A DNA stretch of 60,000 bases from Leishmania martiniquensis (lineage: Eukaryota > Euglenozoa > Kinetoplastea > Trypanosomatida > Trypanosomatidae). Shown here piece by piece: positions 17,901 through 31,604 of this stretch. The notes beneath the pieces were generated by a model. It was not told the DNA's origin. It did no database searches and saw only the letters and a program-made list of their open reading frames with translations. The stretch spans positions 367,501-427,500 of the forward strand of contig NC_090162.1 in NCBI RefSeq assembly GCF_017916325.1, given 5' to 3'. The position numbers and the translations under genes are program-made. Within the stretch, counting starts at the first letter, position 1, and each line of letters begins with the position of its first letter.

Positions 17901-20900
17901 TGGGCTTGGAGAAGGCATCATACGACAGGTCACACACACGCAGGCGCACAGACACACACAAAATCGCGCACGCACACACACCAGGCGCGATGGCACGGCA
18001 CCACCAGCGCGGGACAGCGCCCGGCTCACCGCCGCTGTCACCCTCTCTTTCTCTCTTGAACTTTCGGGCGCTAGTGTCACTGACAGGTGTAAAGACAGGC
18101 GCCAGACAGGTCAAGATAACGCGGCCGTCCGCGCCGTTGTTTTCGCCCTCCCCTTCCGCCCCCTCTCTCCGTTACGCAGACCGCACACACACACGCACCC
18201 CGCGTGCGCCCGCGCAGCGTCAGTGTGAGCTGAGTTGAAAAGTGCTATGACCCCATTGCCGTGCTCGGACTGACAGGAAACTACGTGAATAGTGCTCTCA
18301 TCACGCGCGTGCGCCTCGCGCATCGACGACAGGGCATGAAGGGGAAGGGGGCAATACCGCCGATGTGGTCGGCGGGGCGCGCCACCGCACGGCATCTCGG
18401 AGAGTTGATGCTCCTACTCGCCCACTCGTGCGGGACGGCAGGACTCAATGCACTCCTTTACGCATATGCGGCGCGCAGCAGTGCGCCACGGCAGCGCGTC
18501 AGACCTGTTGAGTTTTGACGTTTGGCTCGATATGTGCGCTCATGGCCTCGCTCGCGCACAACAGTGATGGATTCCTCATCAGAGCTACCCCGCGCTCGCA
18601 CATAAGCACGCCATGCAGCAGTCGCACCAGCCCCCTTCACACACACACATACACACACGCGTGCCGCCCAAGTCAGCCGAAAGGTGATTTGTGTGTCTGT
18701 ATTCTCATGCGCCGGTCAAACTGTTTGGACCAACATCAATGCGTGCATCATTCAGCGGCAGCGACGCGCACGCGCCAACACGCAGACCGCACACACACAC
18801 GCACCCCGCGTGCGCCCGCGCAGCGTCAGTGTGAGCTGAGTTGAAAAGTGCTATGACCCCATTGCCGTGCTCGGACTGACAGGAAACTACGTGAATAGTG
18901 CTCTCATCACGCGCGTGCGCCTCGCGCATCGACGACAGGGCATGAAGGGGGAAGGGGGCAATACCGCCGATGTGGTCGGCGGGGCGCGCCACCGCACGGC
19001 ATCTCGGAGAGTTGATGCTCCTACTCGCCCACTCGTGCGGGACGGCAGGACTCAATGCACTCCTTTACGCATATGCGGCGCGCAGCAGTGCGCCACGGCA
19101 GCGCGTCAGACCTGTTGAGTTTTGACGTTTGGCTCGATATGTGCGCTCATGGCCTCGCTCGCGCACAACAGTGATGGATTCCTCATCAGAGCTACCCCGC
19201 GCTCGCACATAAGCACGCCATGCAGCAGTCGCACCAGCCCCCTTCACACACACACATACACACACGCGTGCCGCCCAAGTCAGCCGAAAGGTGATTTGTG
19301 TGTCTGTATTCTCATGCGCCGGTCAAACTGTTTGGACCAACATCAATGCGTGCATCATTCAGCGGCAGCGACGCGCACGCGCCAACACGCAGACCGCACA
19401 CACACACGCACCCCGCGTGCGCCCGCGCAGCGTCAGTGTGAGCTGAGTTGAAAAGTGCTATGACCCCATTGCCGTGCTCGGACTGACAGGAAACTACGTG
19501 AATAGTGCTCTCATCACGCGCGTGTGCCTCGCGCAGCGGCAACGCAGGCCACACTCTGGCACAACAGGACAAGGACTTGCGTGGGAGGGGGCGCCCACCA
19601 TTCCAAGGGAGTTGCGCGGTGGGCTTGGAGAAGGCATCATACGACAGGTCACACACACGCAGGCGCACAGACACACACAAAATCGCGCACGCACACACAC
19701 CAGGCGCGATGGCACGGCACCACCAGCGCGGGACAGCGCCCGGCTCACCGCCGCTGTCACCCTCTCTTTCTCTCTTGAACTTTCGGGCGCTAGTGTCACT
19801 GACAGGTGTAAAGACAGGCGCCAGACAGGTCAAGATAACGCGGCCGTCCGCGCCGTTGTTTTCGCCCTCCCCTTCCGCCCCCTCTCTCCGTTACGCAGAC
19901 CGCACACACACACGCACCCCGCGTGCGCCCGCGCAGCGTCAGTGTGAGCTGAGTTGAAAAGTGCTATGACCCCATTGCCGTGCTCGGACTGACAGGAAAC
20001 TACGTGAATAGTGCTCTCATCACGCGCGTGCGCCTCGCGCATCGACGACAGGGCATGAAGGGGAAGGGGGCAATACCGCCGATGTGGTCGGCGGGGCGCG
20101 CCACCGCACGGCATCTCGGAGAGTTGATGCTCCTACTCGCCCACTCGTGCGGGACGGCAGGACTCAATGCACTCCTTTACGCATATGCGGCGCGCAGCAG
20201 TGCGCCACGGCAGCGCGTCAGACCTGTTGAGTTTTGACGTTTGGCTCGATATGTGCGCTCATGGCCTCGCTCGCGCACAACAGTGATGGATTCCTCATCA
20301 GAGCTACCCCGCGCTCGCACATAAGCACGCCATGCAGCAGTCGCACCAGCCCCCTTCACACACACACATACACACACGCGTGCCGCCCAAGTCAGCCGAA
20401 AGGTGATTTGTGTGTCTGTATTCTCATGCGCCGGTCAAACTGTTTGGACCAACATCAATGCGTGCATCATTCAGCGGCAGCGACGCGCACGCGCCAACAC
20501 GCAGACCGCACACACACACGCACCCCGCGTGCGCCCGCGCAGCGTCAGTGTGAGCTGAGTTGAAAAGTGCTATGACCCCATTGCCGTGCTCGGACTGACA
20601 GGAAACTACGTGAATAGTGCTCTCATCACGCGCGTGTGCCTCGCGCAGCGGCAACGCAGGCCACACTCTGGCACAACAGGACAAGGACTTGCGTGGGAGG
20701 GGCGCCCACCATTCCAAGGGAGTTGCGCGGTGGGCTTGGAGAAGGCATCATACGACAGGTCACACACACGCAGGCGCACAGACACACACAAAATCGCGCA
20801 CGCACACACACCAGGCGCGATGGCACGGCACCACCAGCGCGGGACAGCGCCCGGCTCACCGCCGCTGTCACCCTCTCTTTCTCTCTTGAACTTTCGGGCG

Positions 20901-23900
20901 CTAGTGTCACTGACAGGTGTAAAGACAGGCGCCAGACAGGTCAAGATAACGCGGCCGTCCGCGCCGTTGTTTTCGCCCTCCCCTTCCGCCCCTCTCTCCG
21001 TTACGCAGACCGCACACACACACGCACCCCGCGTGCGCCCGCGCAGCGTCAGTGTGAGCTGAGTTGAAAAGTGCTATGACCCCATTGCCGTGCTCGGACT
21101 GACAGGAAACTACGTGAACAGTGCTCTCATCACGCGCGTGTGCCTCGCGCAGCGGCAACGCAGGCCACACTCTGGCACAACAGGACAAGGACTTGCGTGG
21201 GAGGGGCGCCCACCATTCCAAGGGAGTTGCGCGGTGGGCTTGGAGAAGGCATCATACGACAGGTCACACACACGCAGGCGCACAGACACACACAAAATCG
21301 CGCACGCACACACACCAGGCGCGATGGCACGGCACCACGAGCGCGGGACAGCGCCCGGCTCACCGCCGCTGTCACCCTCTCTTTCTCTCTTGAACTTTCG
21401 GGCGCTAGTGTCACTGACAGGTGTAAAGACAGGCGCCAGACAGGTCAAGATAACGCGGCCGTCCGCGCCGTTGTTTTCGCCCTCCCCTTCCGCCCCCTCT
21501 CTCCGTTACGCAGACCGCACACACACACGCACCCCGCGTGCGCCCGCGCAGCGTCAGTGTGAGCTGAGTTGAAAAGTGCTATGACCCCATTGCCGTGCTC
21601 GGACTGACAGGAAACTACGTGAATAGTGCTCTCATCACGCGCGTGCGCCTCGCGCATCGACGACAGGGCATGAAGGGGGAAGGGGGCAATACCGCCGATG
21701 TGGTCGGCGGGGCGCGCCACCGCACGGCATCTCGGAGAGTTGATGCTCCTACTCGCCCACTCGTGCGGGACGGCAGGACTCAATGCACTCCTTTACGCAT
21801 ATGCGGCGCGCAGCAGTGCGCCACGGCAGCGCGTCAGACCTGTTGAGTTTTGACGTTTGGCTCGATATGTGCGCTCATGGCCTCGCTCGCGCACAACAGT
21901 GATGGATTCCTCATCAGAGCTACCCCGCGCTCGCACATAAGCACGCCATGCAGCAGTCGCACCAGCCCCTTCACACACACACATACACACACGCGTGCCG
22001 CCCAAGTCAGCCGAAAAGTGATTTGTGTGTCTGTATTCTCATGCGCCGGTCAAACTGTTTGGACCAACATCAATGCGTGCATCATTCAGCGGCAGCGACG
22101 CGCACGCGCCAACACGCAGACCGCACACACACACGCACCCCGCGTGCGCCCGCGCAGCGTCAGTGTGAGCTGAGTTGAAAAGTGCTATGACCCCATTGCC
22201 GTGCTCGGACTGACAGGAAACTACGTGAATAGTGCTCTCATCACGCGCGTGTGCCTCGCGCAGCGGCAACGCAGGCCACACTCTGGCACAACAGGACAAG
22301 GACTTGCGTGGGAGGGGGCGCCCACCATTCCAAGGGAGTTGCGCGGTGGGCTTGGAGAAGGCATCATACGACAGGTCACACACACGCAGGCGCACAGACA
22401 CACACAAAATCGCGCACGCACACACACCAGGCGCGATGGCACGGCACCACCAGCGCGGGACAGCGCCCGGCTCACCGCCGCTGTCACCCTCTCTTTCTCT
22501 CTTGAACTTTCGGGCGCTAGTGTCACTGACAGGTGTAAAGACAGGCGCCAGACAGGTCAAGATAACGCGGCCGTCCGCGCCGTTGTTTTCGCCCTCCCCT
22601 TCCGCCCCCTCTCTCCGTTACGCAGACCGCACACACACACGCACCCCGCGTGCGCCCGCGCAGCGTCAGTGTGAGCTGAGTTGAAAAGTGCTATGACCCC
22701 ATTGCCGTGCTCGGACTGACAGGAAACTACGTGAATAGTGCTCTCATCACGCGCGTGCGCCTCGCGCATCGACGACAGGGCATGAAGGGGAAGGGGGCAA
22801 TACCGCCGATGTGGTCGGCGGGGCGCGCCACCGCACGGCATCTCGGAGAGTTGATGCTCCTACTCGCCCACTCGTGCGGGACGGCAGGACTCAATGCACT
22901 CCTTTACGCATATGCGGCGCGCAGCAGTGCGCCACGGCAGCGCGTCAGACCTGTTGAGTTTTGACGTTTGGCTCGATATGTGCGCTCATGGCCTCGCTCG
23001 CGCACAACAGTGATGGATTCCTCATCAGAGCTACCCCGCGCTCGCACATAAGCACGCCATGCAGCAGTCGCACCAGCCCCTTCACACACACACATACACA
23101 CACGCGTGCCGCCCAAGTCAGCCGAAAGGTGATTTGTGTGTCTGTATTCTCATGCGCCGGTCAAACTGTTTGGACCAACATCAATGCGTGCATCATTCAG
23201 CGGCAGCGACGCGCACGCGCCAACACGCAGACCGCACACACACACGCACCCCGCGTGCGCCCGCGCAGCGTCAGTGTGAGCTGAGTTGAAAAGTGCTATG
23301 ACCCCATTGCCGTGCTCGGACTGACAGGAAACTACGTGAATAGTGCTCTCATCACGCGCGTGTGCCTCGCGCAGCGGCAACGCAGGCCACACTCTGGCAC
23401 AACAGGACAAGGACTTGCGTGGGAGGGGGCGCCCACCATTCCAAGGGAGTTGCGCGGTGGGCTTGGAGAAGGCATCATACGACAGGTCACACACACGCAG
23501 GCGCACAGACACACACAAAATCGCGCACGCACACACACCAGGCGCGATGGCACGGCACCACCAGCGCGGGACAGCGCCCGGCTCACCGCCGCTGTCACCC
23601 TCTCTTTCTCTCTTGAACTTTCGGGCGCTAGTGTCACTGACAGGTGTAAAGACAGGCGCCAGACAGGTCAAGATAACGCGGCCGTCCGCGCCGTTGTTTT
23701 CGCCCTCCCCTTCCGCCCCCTCTCTCCGTTACGCAGACCGCACACACACACGCACCCCGCGTGCGCCCGCGCAGCGTCAGTGTGAGCTGAGTTGAAAAGT
23801 GCTATGACCCCATTGCCGTGCTCGGACTGACAGGAAACTACGTGAATAGTGCTCTCATCACGCGCGTGCGCCTCGCGCATCGACGACAGGGCATGAAGGG

Positions 23901-26900
23901 GGAAGGGGGCAATACCGCCGATGTGGTCGGCGGGGCGCGCCACCGCACGGCATCTCGGAGAGTTGATGCTCCTACTCGCCCACTCGTGCGGGACGGCAGG
24001 ACTCAATGCACTCCTTTACGCATATGCGGCGCGCAGCAGTGCGCCACGGCAGCGCGTCAGACCTGTTGAGTTTTGACGTTTGGCTCGATATGTGCGCTCA
24101 TGGCCTCGCTCGCGCACAACAGTGATGGATTCCTCATCAGAGCTACCCCGCGCTCGCACATAAGCACGCCATGCAGCAGTCGCACCAGCCCCTTCACACA
24201 CACACATACACACACGCGTGCCGCCCAAGTCAGCCGAAAGGTGATTTGTGTGTCTGTATTCTCATGCGCCGGTCAAACTGTTTGGACCAACATCAATGCG
24301 TGCATCATTCAGCGGCAGCGACGCGCACGCGCCAACACGCAGACCGCACACACACACGCACCCCGCGTGCGCCCGCGCAGCGTCAGTGTGAGCTGAGTTG
24401 AAAAGTGCTATGACCCCATTGCCGTGCTCGGACTGACAGGAAACTACGTGAATAGTGCTCTCATCACGCGCGTGTGCCTCGCGCAGCGGCAACGCAGGCC
24501 ACACTCTGGCACAACAGGACAAGGACTTGCGTGGGAGGGGCGCCCACCATTCCAAGGGAGTTGCGCGGTGGGCTTGGAGAAGGCATCATACGACAGGTCA
24601 CACACACGCAGGCGCACAGACACACACAAAATCGCGCACGCACACACACCAGGCGCGATGGCACGGCACCACCAGCGCGGGACAGCGCCCGGCTCACCGC
24701 CGCTGTCACCCTCTCTTTCTCTCTTGAACTTTCGGGCGCTAGTGTCACTGACAGGTGTAAAGACAGGCGCCAGACAGGTCAAGATAACGCGGCCGTCCGC
24801 GCCGTTGTTTTCGCCCTCCCCTTCCGCCCCCTCTCTCCGTTACGCAGACCGCACACACACACGCACCCCGCGTGCGCCCGCGCAGCGTCAGTGTGAGCTG
24901 AGTTGAAAAGTGCTATGACCCCATTGCCGTGCTCGGACTGACAGGAAACTACGTGAATAGTGCTCTCATCACGCGCGTGTGCCTCGCGCAGCGGCAACGC
25001 AGGCCACACTCTGGCACAACAGGACAAGGACTTGCGTGGGAGGGGGCGCCCACCATTCCAAGGGAGTTGCGCGGTGGGCTTGGAGAAGGCATCATACGAC
25101 AGGTCACACACACGCAGGCGCACAGACACACACAAAATCGCGCACGCACACACACCAGGCGCGATGGCACGGCACCACGAGCGCGGGACAGCGCCCGGCT
25201 CACCGCCGCTGTCACCCTCTCTTTCTCTCTTGAACTTTCGGGCGCTAGTGTCACTGACAGGTGTAAAGACAGGCGCCAGACAGGTCAAGATAACGCGGCC
25301 GTCCGCGCCGTTGTTTTCGCCCTCCCCTTCCGCCCCCTCTCTCCGTTACGCAGACCGCACACACACACGCACCCCGCGTGCGCCCGCGCAGCGTCAGTGT
25401 GAGCTGAGTTGAAAAGTGCTATGACCCCATTGCCGTGCTCGGACTGACAGGAAACTACGTGAATAGTGCTCTCATCACGCGCGTGCGCCTCGCGCATCGA
25501 CGACAGGGCATGAAGGGGGAAGGGGGCAATACCGCCGATGTGGTCGGCGGGGCGCGCCACCGCACGGCATCTCGGAGAGTTGATGCTCCTACTCGCCCAC
25601 TCGTGCGGGACGGCAGGACTCAATGCACTCCTTTACGCATATGCGGCGCGCAGCAGTGCGCCACGGCAGCGCGTCAGACCTGTTGAGTTTTGACGTTTGG
25701 CTCGATATGTGCGCTCATGGCCTCGCTCGCGCACAACAGTGATGGATTCCTCATCAGAGCTACCCCGCGCTCGCACATAAGCACGCCATGCAGCAGTCGC
25801 ACCAGCCCCTTCACACACACACATACACACACGCGTGCCGCCCAAGTCAGCCGAAAGGTGATTTGTGTGTCTGTATTCTCATGCGCCGGTCAAACTGTTT
25901 GGACCAACATCAATGCGTGCATCATTCAGCGGCAGCGACGCGCACGCGCCAACACGCAGACCGCACACACACACGCACCCCGCGTGCGCCCGCGCAGCGT
26001 CAGTGTGAGCTGAGTTGAAAAGTGCTATGACCCCATTGCCGTGCTCGGACTGACAGGAAACTACGTGAATAGTGCTCTCATCACGCGCGTGTGCCTCGCG
26101 CAGCGGCAACGCAGGCCACACTCTGGCACAACAGGACAAGGACTTGCGTGGGAGGGGGCGCCCACCATTCCAAGGGAGTTGCGCGGTGGGCTTGGAGAAG
26201 GCATCATACGACAGGTCACACACACGCAGGCGCACAGACACACACAAAATCGCGCACGCACACACACCAGGCGCGATGGCACGGCACCACCAGCGCGGGA
26301 CAGCGCCCGGCTCACCGCCGCTGTCACCCTCTCTTTCTCTCTTGAACTTTCGGGCGCTAGTGTCACTGACAGGTGTAAAGACAGGCGCCAGACAGGTCAA
26401 GATAACGCGGCCGTCCGCGCCGTTGTTTTCGCCCTCCCCTTCCGCCCCCTCTCTCCGTTACGCAGACCGCACACACACGCACCCCGCGTGCGCCCGCGCA
26501 GCGTCAGTGTGAGCTGAGTTGAAAAGTGCTATGACCCCATTGCCGTGCTCGGACTGACAGGAAACTACGTGAATAGTGCTCTCATCACGCGCGTGCGCCT
26601 CGCGCATCGACGACAGGGCATGAAGGGGGAAGGGGGCAATACCGCCGATGTGGTCGGCGGGGCGCGCCACCGCACGGCATCTCGGAGAGTTGATGCTCCT
26701 ACTCGCCCACTCGTGCGGGACGGCAGGACTCAATGCACTCCTTTACGCATATGCGGCGCGCAGCAGTGCGCCACGGCAGCGCGTCAGACCTGTTGAGTTT
26801 TGACGTTTGGCTCGATATGTGCGCTCATGGCCTCGCTCGCGCACAACAGTGATGGATTCCTCATCAGAGCTACCCCGCGCTCGCACATAAGCACGCCATG

Positions 26901-29900
26901 CAGCAGTCGCACCAGCCCCCTTCACACACACACATACACACACGCGTGCCGCCCAAGTCAGCCGAAAGGTGATTTGTGTGTCTGTATTCTCATGCGCCGG
27001 TCAAACTGTTTGGACCAACATCAATGCGTGCATCATTCAGCGGCAGCGACGCGCACGCGCCAACACGCAGACCGCACACACACACGCACCCCGCGTGCGC
27101 CCGCGCAGCGTCAGTGTGAGCTGAGTTGAAAAGTGCTATGACCCCATTGCCGTGCTCGGACTGACAGGAAACTACGTGAATAGTGCTCTCATCACGCGCG
27201 TGTGCCTCGCGCAGCGGCAACGCAGGCCACACTCTGGCACAACAGGACAAGGACTTGCGTGGGAGGGGGCGCCCACCATTCCAAGGGAGTTGCGCGGTGG
27301 GCTTGGAGAAGGCATCATACGACAGGTCACACACACGCAGGCGCACAGACACACACAAAATCGCGCACGCACACACACCAGGCGCGATGGCACGGCACCA
27401 CCAGCGCGGGACAGCGCCCGGCTCACCGCCGCTGTCACCCTCTCTTTCTCTCTTGAACTTTCGGGCGCTAGTGTCACTGACAGGTGTAAAGACAGGCGCC
27501 AGACAGGTCAAGATAACGCGGCCGTCCGCGCCGTTGTTTTCGCCCTCCCCTTCCGCCCCTCTCTCCGTTACGCAGACCGCACACACACACGCACCCCGCG
27601 TGCGCCCGCGCAGCGTCAGTGTGAGCTGAGTTGAAAAGTGCTATGACCCCATTGCCGTGCTCGGACTGACAGGAAACTACGTGAATAGTGCTCTCATCAC
27701 GCGCGTGTGCCTCGCGCAGCGGCAACGCAGGCCACACTCTGGCACAACAGGACAAGGACTTGCGTGGGAGGGGGCGCCCACCATTCCAAGGGAGTTGCGC
27801 GGTGGGCTTGGAGAAGGCATCATACGACAGGTCACACACACGCAGGCGCACAGACACACACAAAATCGCGCACGCACACACACCAGGCGCGATGGCACGG
27901 CACCACGAGCGCGGGACAGCGCCCGGCTCACCGCCGCTGTCACCCTCTCTTTCTCTCTTGAACTTTCGGGCGCTAGTGTCACTGACAGGTGTAAAGACAG
28001 GCGCCAGACAGGTCAAGATAACGCGGCCGTCCGCGCCGTTGTTTTCGCCCTCCCCTTCCGCCCCCTCTCTCCGTTACGCAGACCGCACACACACACGCAC
28101 CCCGCGTGCGCCCGCGCAGCGTCAGTGTGAGCTGAGTTGAAAAGTGCTATGACCCCATTGCCGTGCTCGGACTGACAGGAAACTACGTGAATAGTGCTCT
28201 CATCACGCGCGTGCGCCTCGCGCATCGACGACAGGGCATGAAGGGGGAAGGGGCAATACCGCCGATGTGGTCGGCGGGGCGCGCCACCGCACGGCATCTC
28301 GGAGAGTTGATGCTCCTACTCGCCCACTCGTGCGGGACGGCAGGACTCAATGCACTCCTTTACGCATATGCGGCGCGCAGCAGTGCGCCACGGCAGCGCG
28401 TCAGACCTGTTGAGTTTTGACGTTTGGCTCGATATGTGCGCTCATGGCCTCGCTCGCGCACAACAGTGATGGATTCCTCATCAGAGCTACCCCGCGCTCG
28501 CACATAAGCACGCCATGCAGCAGTCGCACCAGCCCCCTTCACACACACACATACACACACGCGTGCCGCCCAAGTCAGCCGAAAAGTGATTTGTGTGTCT
28601 GTATTCTCATGCGCCGGTCAAACTGTTTGGACCAACATCAATGCGTGCATCATTCAGCGGCAGCGACGCGCACGCGCCAACACGCAGACCGCACACACAC
28701 ACGCACCCCGCGTGCGCCCGCGCAGCGTCAGTGTGAGCTGAGTTGAAAAGTGCTATGACCCCATTGCCGTGCTCGGACTGACAGGAAACTACGTGAATAG
28801 TGCTCTCATCACGCGCGTGTGCCTCGCGCAGCGGCAACGCAGGCCACACTCTGGCACAACAGGACAAGGACTTGCGTGGGAGGGGGCGCCCACCATTCCA
28901 AGGGAGTTGCGCGGTGGGCTTGGAGAAGGCATCATACGACAGGTCACACACACGCAGGCGCACAGACACACACAAAATCGCGCACGCACACACACCAGGC
29001 GCGATGGCACGGCACCACGAGCGCGGGACAGCGCCCGGCTCACCGCCGCTGTCACCCTCTCTTTCTCTCTTGAACTTTCGGGCGCTAGTGTCACTGACAG
29101 GTGTAAAGACAGGCGCCAGACAGGTCAAGATAACGCGGCCGTCCGCGCCGTTGTTTTCGCCCTCCCCTTCCGCCCCCTCTCTCCGTTACGCAGACCGCAC
29201 ACACACACGCACCCCGCGTGCGCCCGCGCAGCGTCAGTGTGAGCTGAGTTGAAAAGTGCTATGACCCCATTGCCGTGCTCGGACTGACAGGAAACTACGT
29301 GAATAGTGCTCTCATCACGCGCGTGCGCCTCGCGCATCGACGACAGGGCATGAAGGGGGAAGGGGCAATACCGCCGATGTGGTCGGCGGGGCGCGCCACC
29401 GCACGGCATCTCGGAGAGTTGATGCTCCTACTCGCCCACTCGTGCGGGACGGCAGGACTCAATGCACTCCTTTACGCATATGCGGCGCGCAGCAGTGCGC
29501 CACGGCAGCGCGTCAGACCTGTTGAGTTTTGACGTTTGGCTCGATATGTGCGCTCATGGCCTCGCTCGCGCACAACAGTGATGGATTCCTCATCAGAGCT
29601 ACCCCGCGCTCGCACATAAGCACGCCATGCAGCAGTCGCACCAGCCCCCTTCACACACACACATACACACACGCGTGCCGCCCAAGTCAGCCGAAAGGTG
29701 ATTTGTGTGTCTGTATTCTCATGCGCCGGTCAAACTGTTTGGACCAACATCAATGCGTGCATCATTCAGCGGCAGCGACGCGCACGCGCCAACACGCAGA
29801 CCGCACACACACACGCACCCCGCGTGCGCCCGCGCAGCGTCAGTGTGAGCTGAGTTGAAAAGTGCTATGACCCCATTGCCGTGCTCGGACTGACAGGAAA

Positions 29901-31456
29901 CTACGTGAATAGTGCTCTCATCACGCGCGTGTGCCTCGCGCAGCGGCAACGCAGGCCACACTCTGGCACAACAGGACAAGGACTTGCGTGGGAGGGGCGC
30001 CCACCATTCCAAGGGAGTTGCGCGGTGGGCTTGGAGAAGGCATCATACGACAGGTCACACACACGCAGGCGCACAGACACACACAAAATCGCGCACGCAC
30101 ACACACCAGGCGCGATGGCACGGCACCACCAGCGCGGGACAGCGCCCGGCTCACCGCCGCTGTCACCCTCTCTTTCTCTCTTGAACTTTCGGGCGCTAGT
30201 GTCACTGACAGGTGTAAAGACAGGCGCCAGACAGGTCAAGATAACGCGGCCGTCCGCGCCGTTGTTTTCGCCCTCCCCTTCCGCCCCCTCTCTCCGTTAC
30301 GCAGACCGCACACACACACGCACCCCGCGTGCGCCCGCGCAGCGTCAGTGTGAGCTGAGTTGAAAAGTGCTATGACCCCATTGCCGTGCTCGGACTGACA
30401 GGAAACTACGTGAATAGTGCTCTCATCACGCGCGTGCGCCTCGCGCATCGACGACAGGGCATGAAGGGGGAAGGGGCAATACCGCCGATGTGGTCGGCGG
30501 GGCGCGCCACCGCACGGCATCTCGGAGAGTTGATGCTCCTACTCGCCCACTCGTGCGGGACGGCAGGACTCAATGCACTCCTTTACGCATATGCGGCGCG
30601 CAGCAGTGCGCCACGGCAGCGCGTCAGACCTGTTGAGTTTTGACGTTTGGCTCGATATGTGCGCTCATGGCCTCGCTCGCGCACAACAGTGATGGATTCC
30701 TCATCAGAGCTACCCCGCGCTCGCACATAAGCACGCCATGCAGCAGTCGCACCAGCCCCCTTCACACACACACATACACACACGCGTGCCGCCCAAGTCA
30801 GCCGAAAGGTGATTTGTGTGTCTGTATTCTCATGCGCCGGTCAAACTGTTTGGACCAACATCAATGCGTGCATCATTCAGCGGCAGCGACGCGCACGCGC
30901 CAACACGCAGACCGCACACACACACGCACCCCGCGTGCGCCCGCGCAGCGTCAGTGTGAGCTGAGTTGAAAAGTGCTATGACCCCATTGCCGTGCTCGGA
31001 CTGACAGGAAACTACGTGAATAGTGCTCTCATCACGCGCGTGTGCCTCGCGCAGCGGCAACGCAGGCCACACTCTGGCACAACAGGACAAGGACTTGCGT
31101 GGGAGGGGGCGCCCACCATTCCAAGGGAGTTGCGCGGTGGGCTTGGAGAAGGCATCATACGACAGGTCACACACACGCAGGCGCACAGACACACACAAAA
31201 TCGCGCACGCACACACACCAGGCGCGATGGCACGGCACCACGAGCGCGGGACAGCGCCCGGCTCACCGCCGCTGTCACCCTCTCTTTCTCTCTTGAACTT
31301 TCGGGCGCTAGTGTCACTGACAGGTGTAAAGACAGGCGCCAGACAGGTCAAGATAACGCGGCCGTCCGCGCCGTTGTTTTCGCCCTCCCCTTCCGCCCCC
31401 TCTCTCCGTTACGCAGACCGCACACACACACGCACCCCGCGTGCGCCCGCGCAGCG

Positions 31457-31604
31457 TCAGTGTGAGCTGAGTTGAAAAGTGCTATGACCCCATTGCCGTG
31501 CTCGGACTGACAGGAAACTACGTGAATAGTGCTCTCATCACGCGCGTGCGCCTCGCGCAGCGGCAACGCAGGCCACACTCTGGCACAACAGGACAGGGTC
31601 TTGC
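31457..31604. repeat. Truncated chimeric last unit of the array
   Basis: The array ends in a partial unit. Its core junction has the A-type base (GCGTGCGCC) but continues as B (CGCAGCGGCAAC), then loses similarity at about 31594-31604. It holds the last complete copy of the shared-core C/D RNA and only the 3' half of the B-type H/ACA-like RNA. Confidence 0.75.

Larger units (their letters stand above)
13757..31604 (-). repeat. 17.85-kb two-module tandem array (putative snoRNA gene cluster)
   Basis: Two modules share a ~150-bp core. Taking a fixed point in the core as the anchor, A units (604-607 bp) start at 13815, 14928, 16039, 17148, 18261, 18867, 19980, 21595, 22707, 23818, 25435, 26545, 28163, 29275 and 30386. 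B units (504-506 bp) start at 14422, 15533, 16643, 17755, 19474, 20586, 21090, 22201, 23312, 24424, 24929, 26041, 27152, 27657, 28769, 29881 and 30992. A truncated unit starts at 31498. The order is ABABABABAABABBABABABBABABBABABAB. Copies are nearly identical, differing by single bases and 1-nt indels. No frame stays open through a unit. Conserved box motifs and rRNA-complementary guides lie on the minus strand, the transcribed strand of both flanking genes. I read it as an amplified snoRNA cluster. Confidence 0.9.

Noticed and set aside
13815..31604. Repeated open frames of 66-198 codons in the array on both strands
   Set aside because: Frame lengths change with 1-nt indels between copies, several begin at non-ATG codons, and composition reflects CA tracts. 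RNA motifs on the minus strand explain the conservation better.
13757..31604. Spliced-leader, 5S rRNA, satellite or CRISPR identity for the array
   Set aside because: I see no spliced-leader exon or 5S sequence, the units are far too long for CRISPR and have no spacers, and the C/D and H/ACA signatures argue against an inert satellite.
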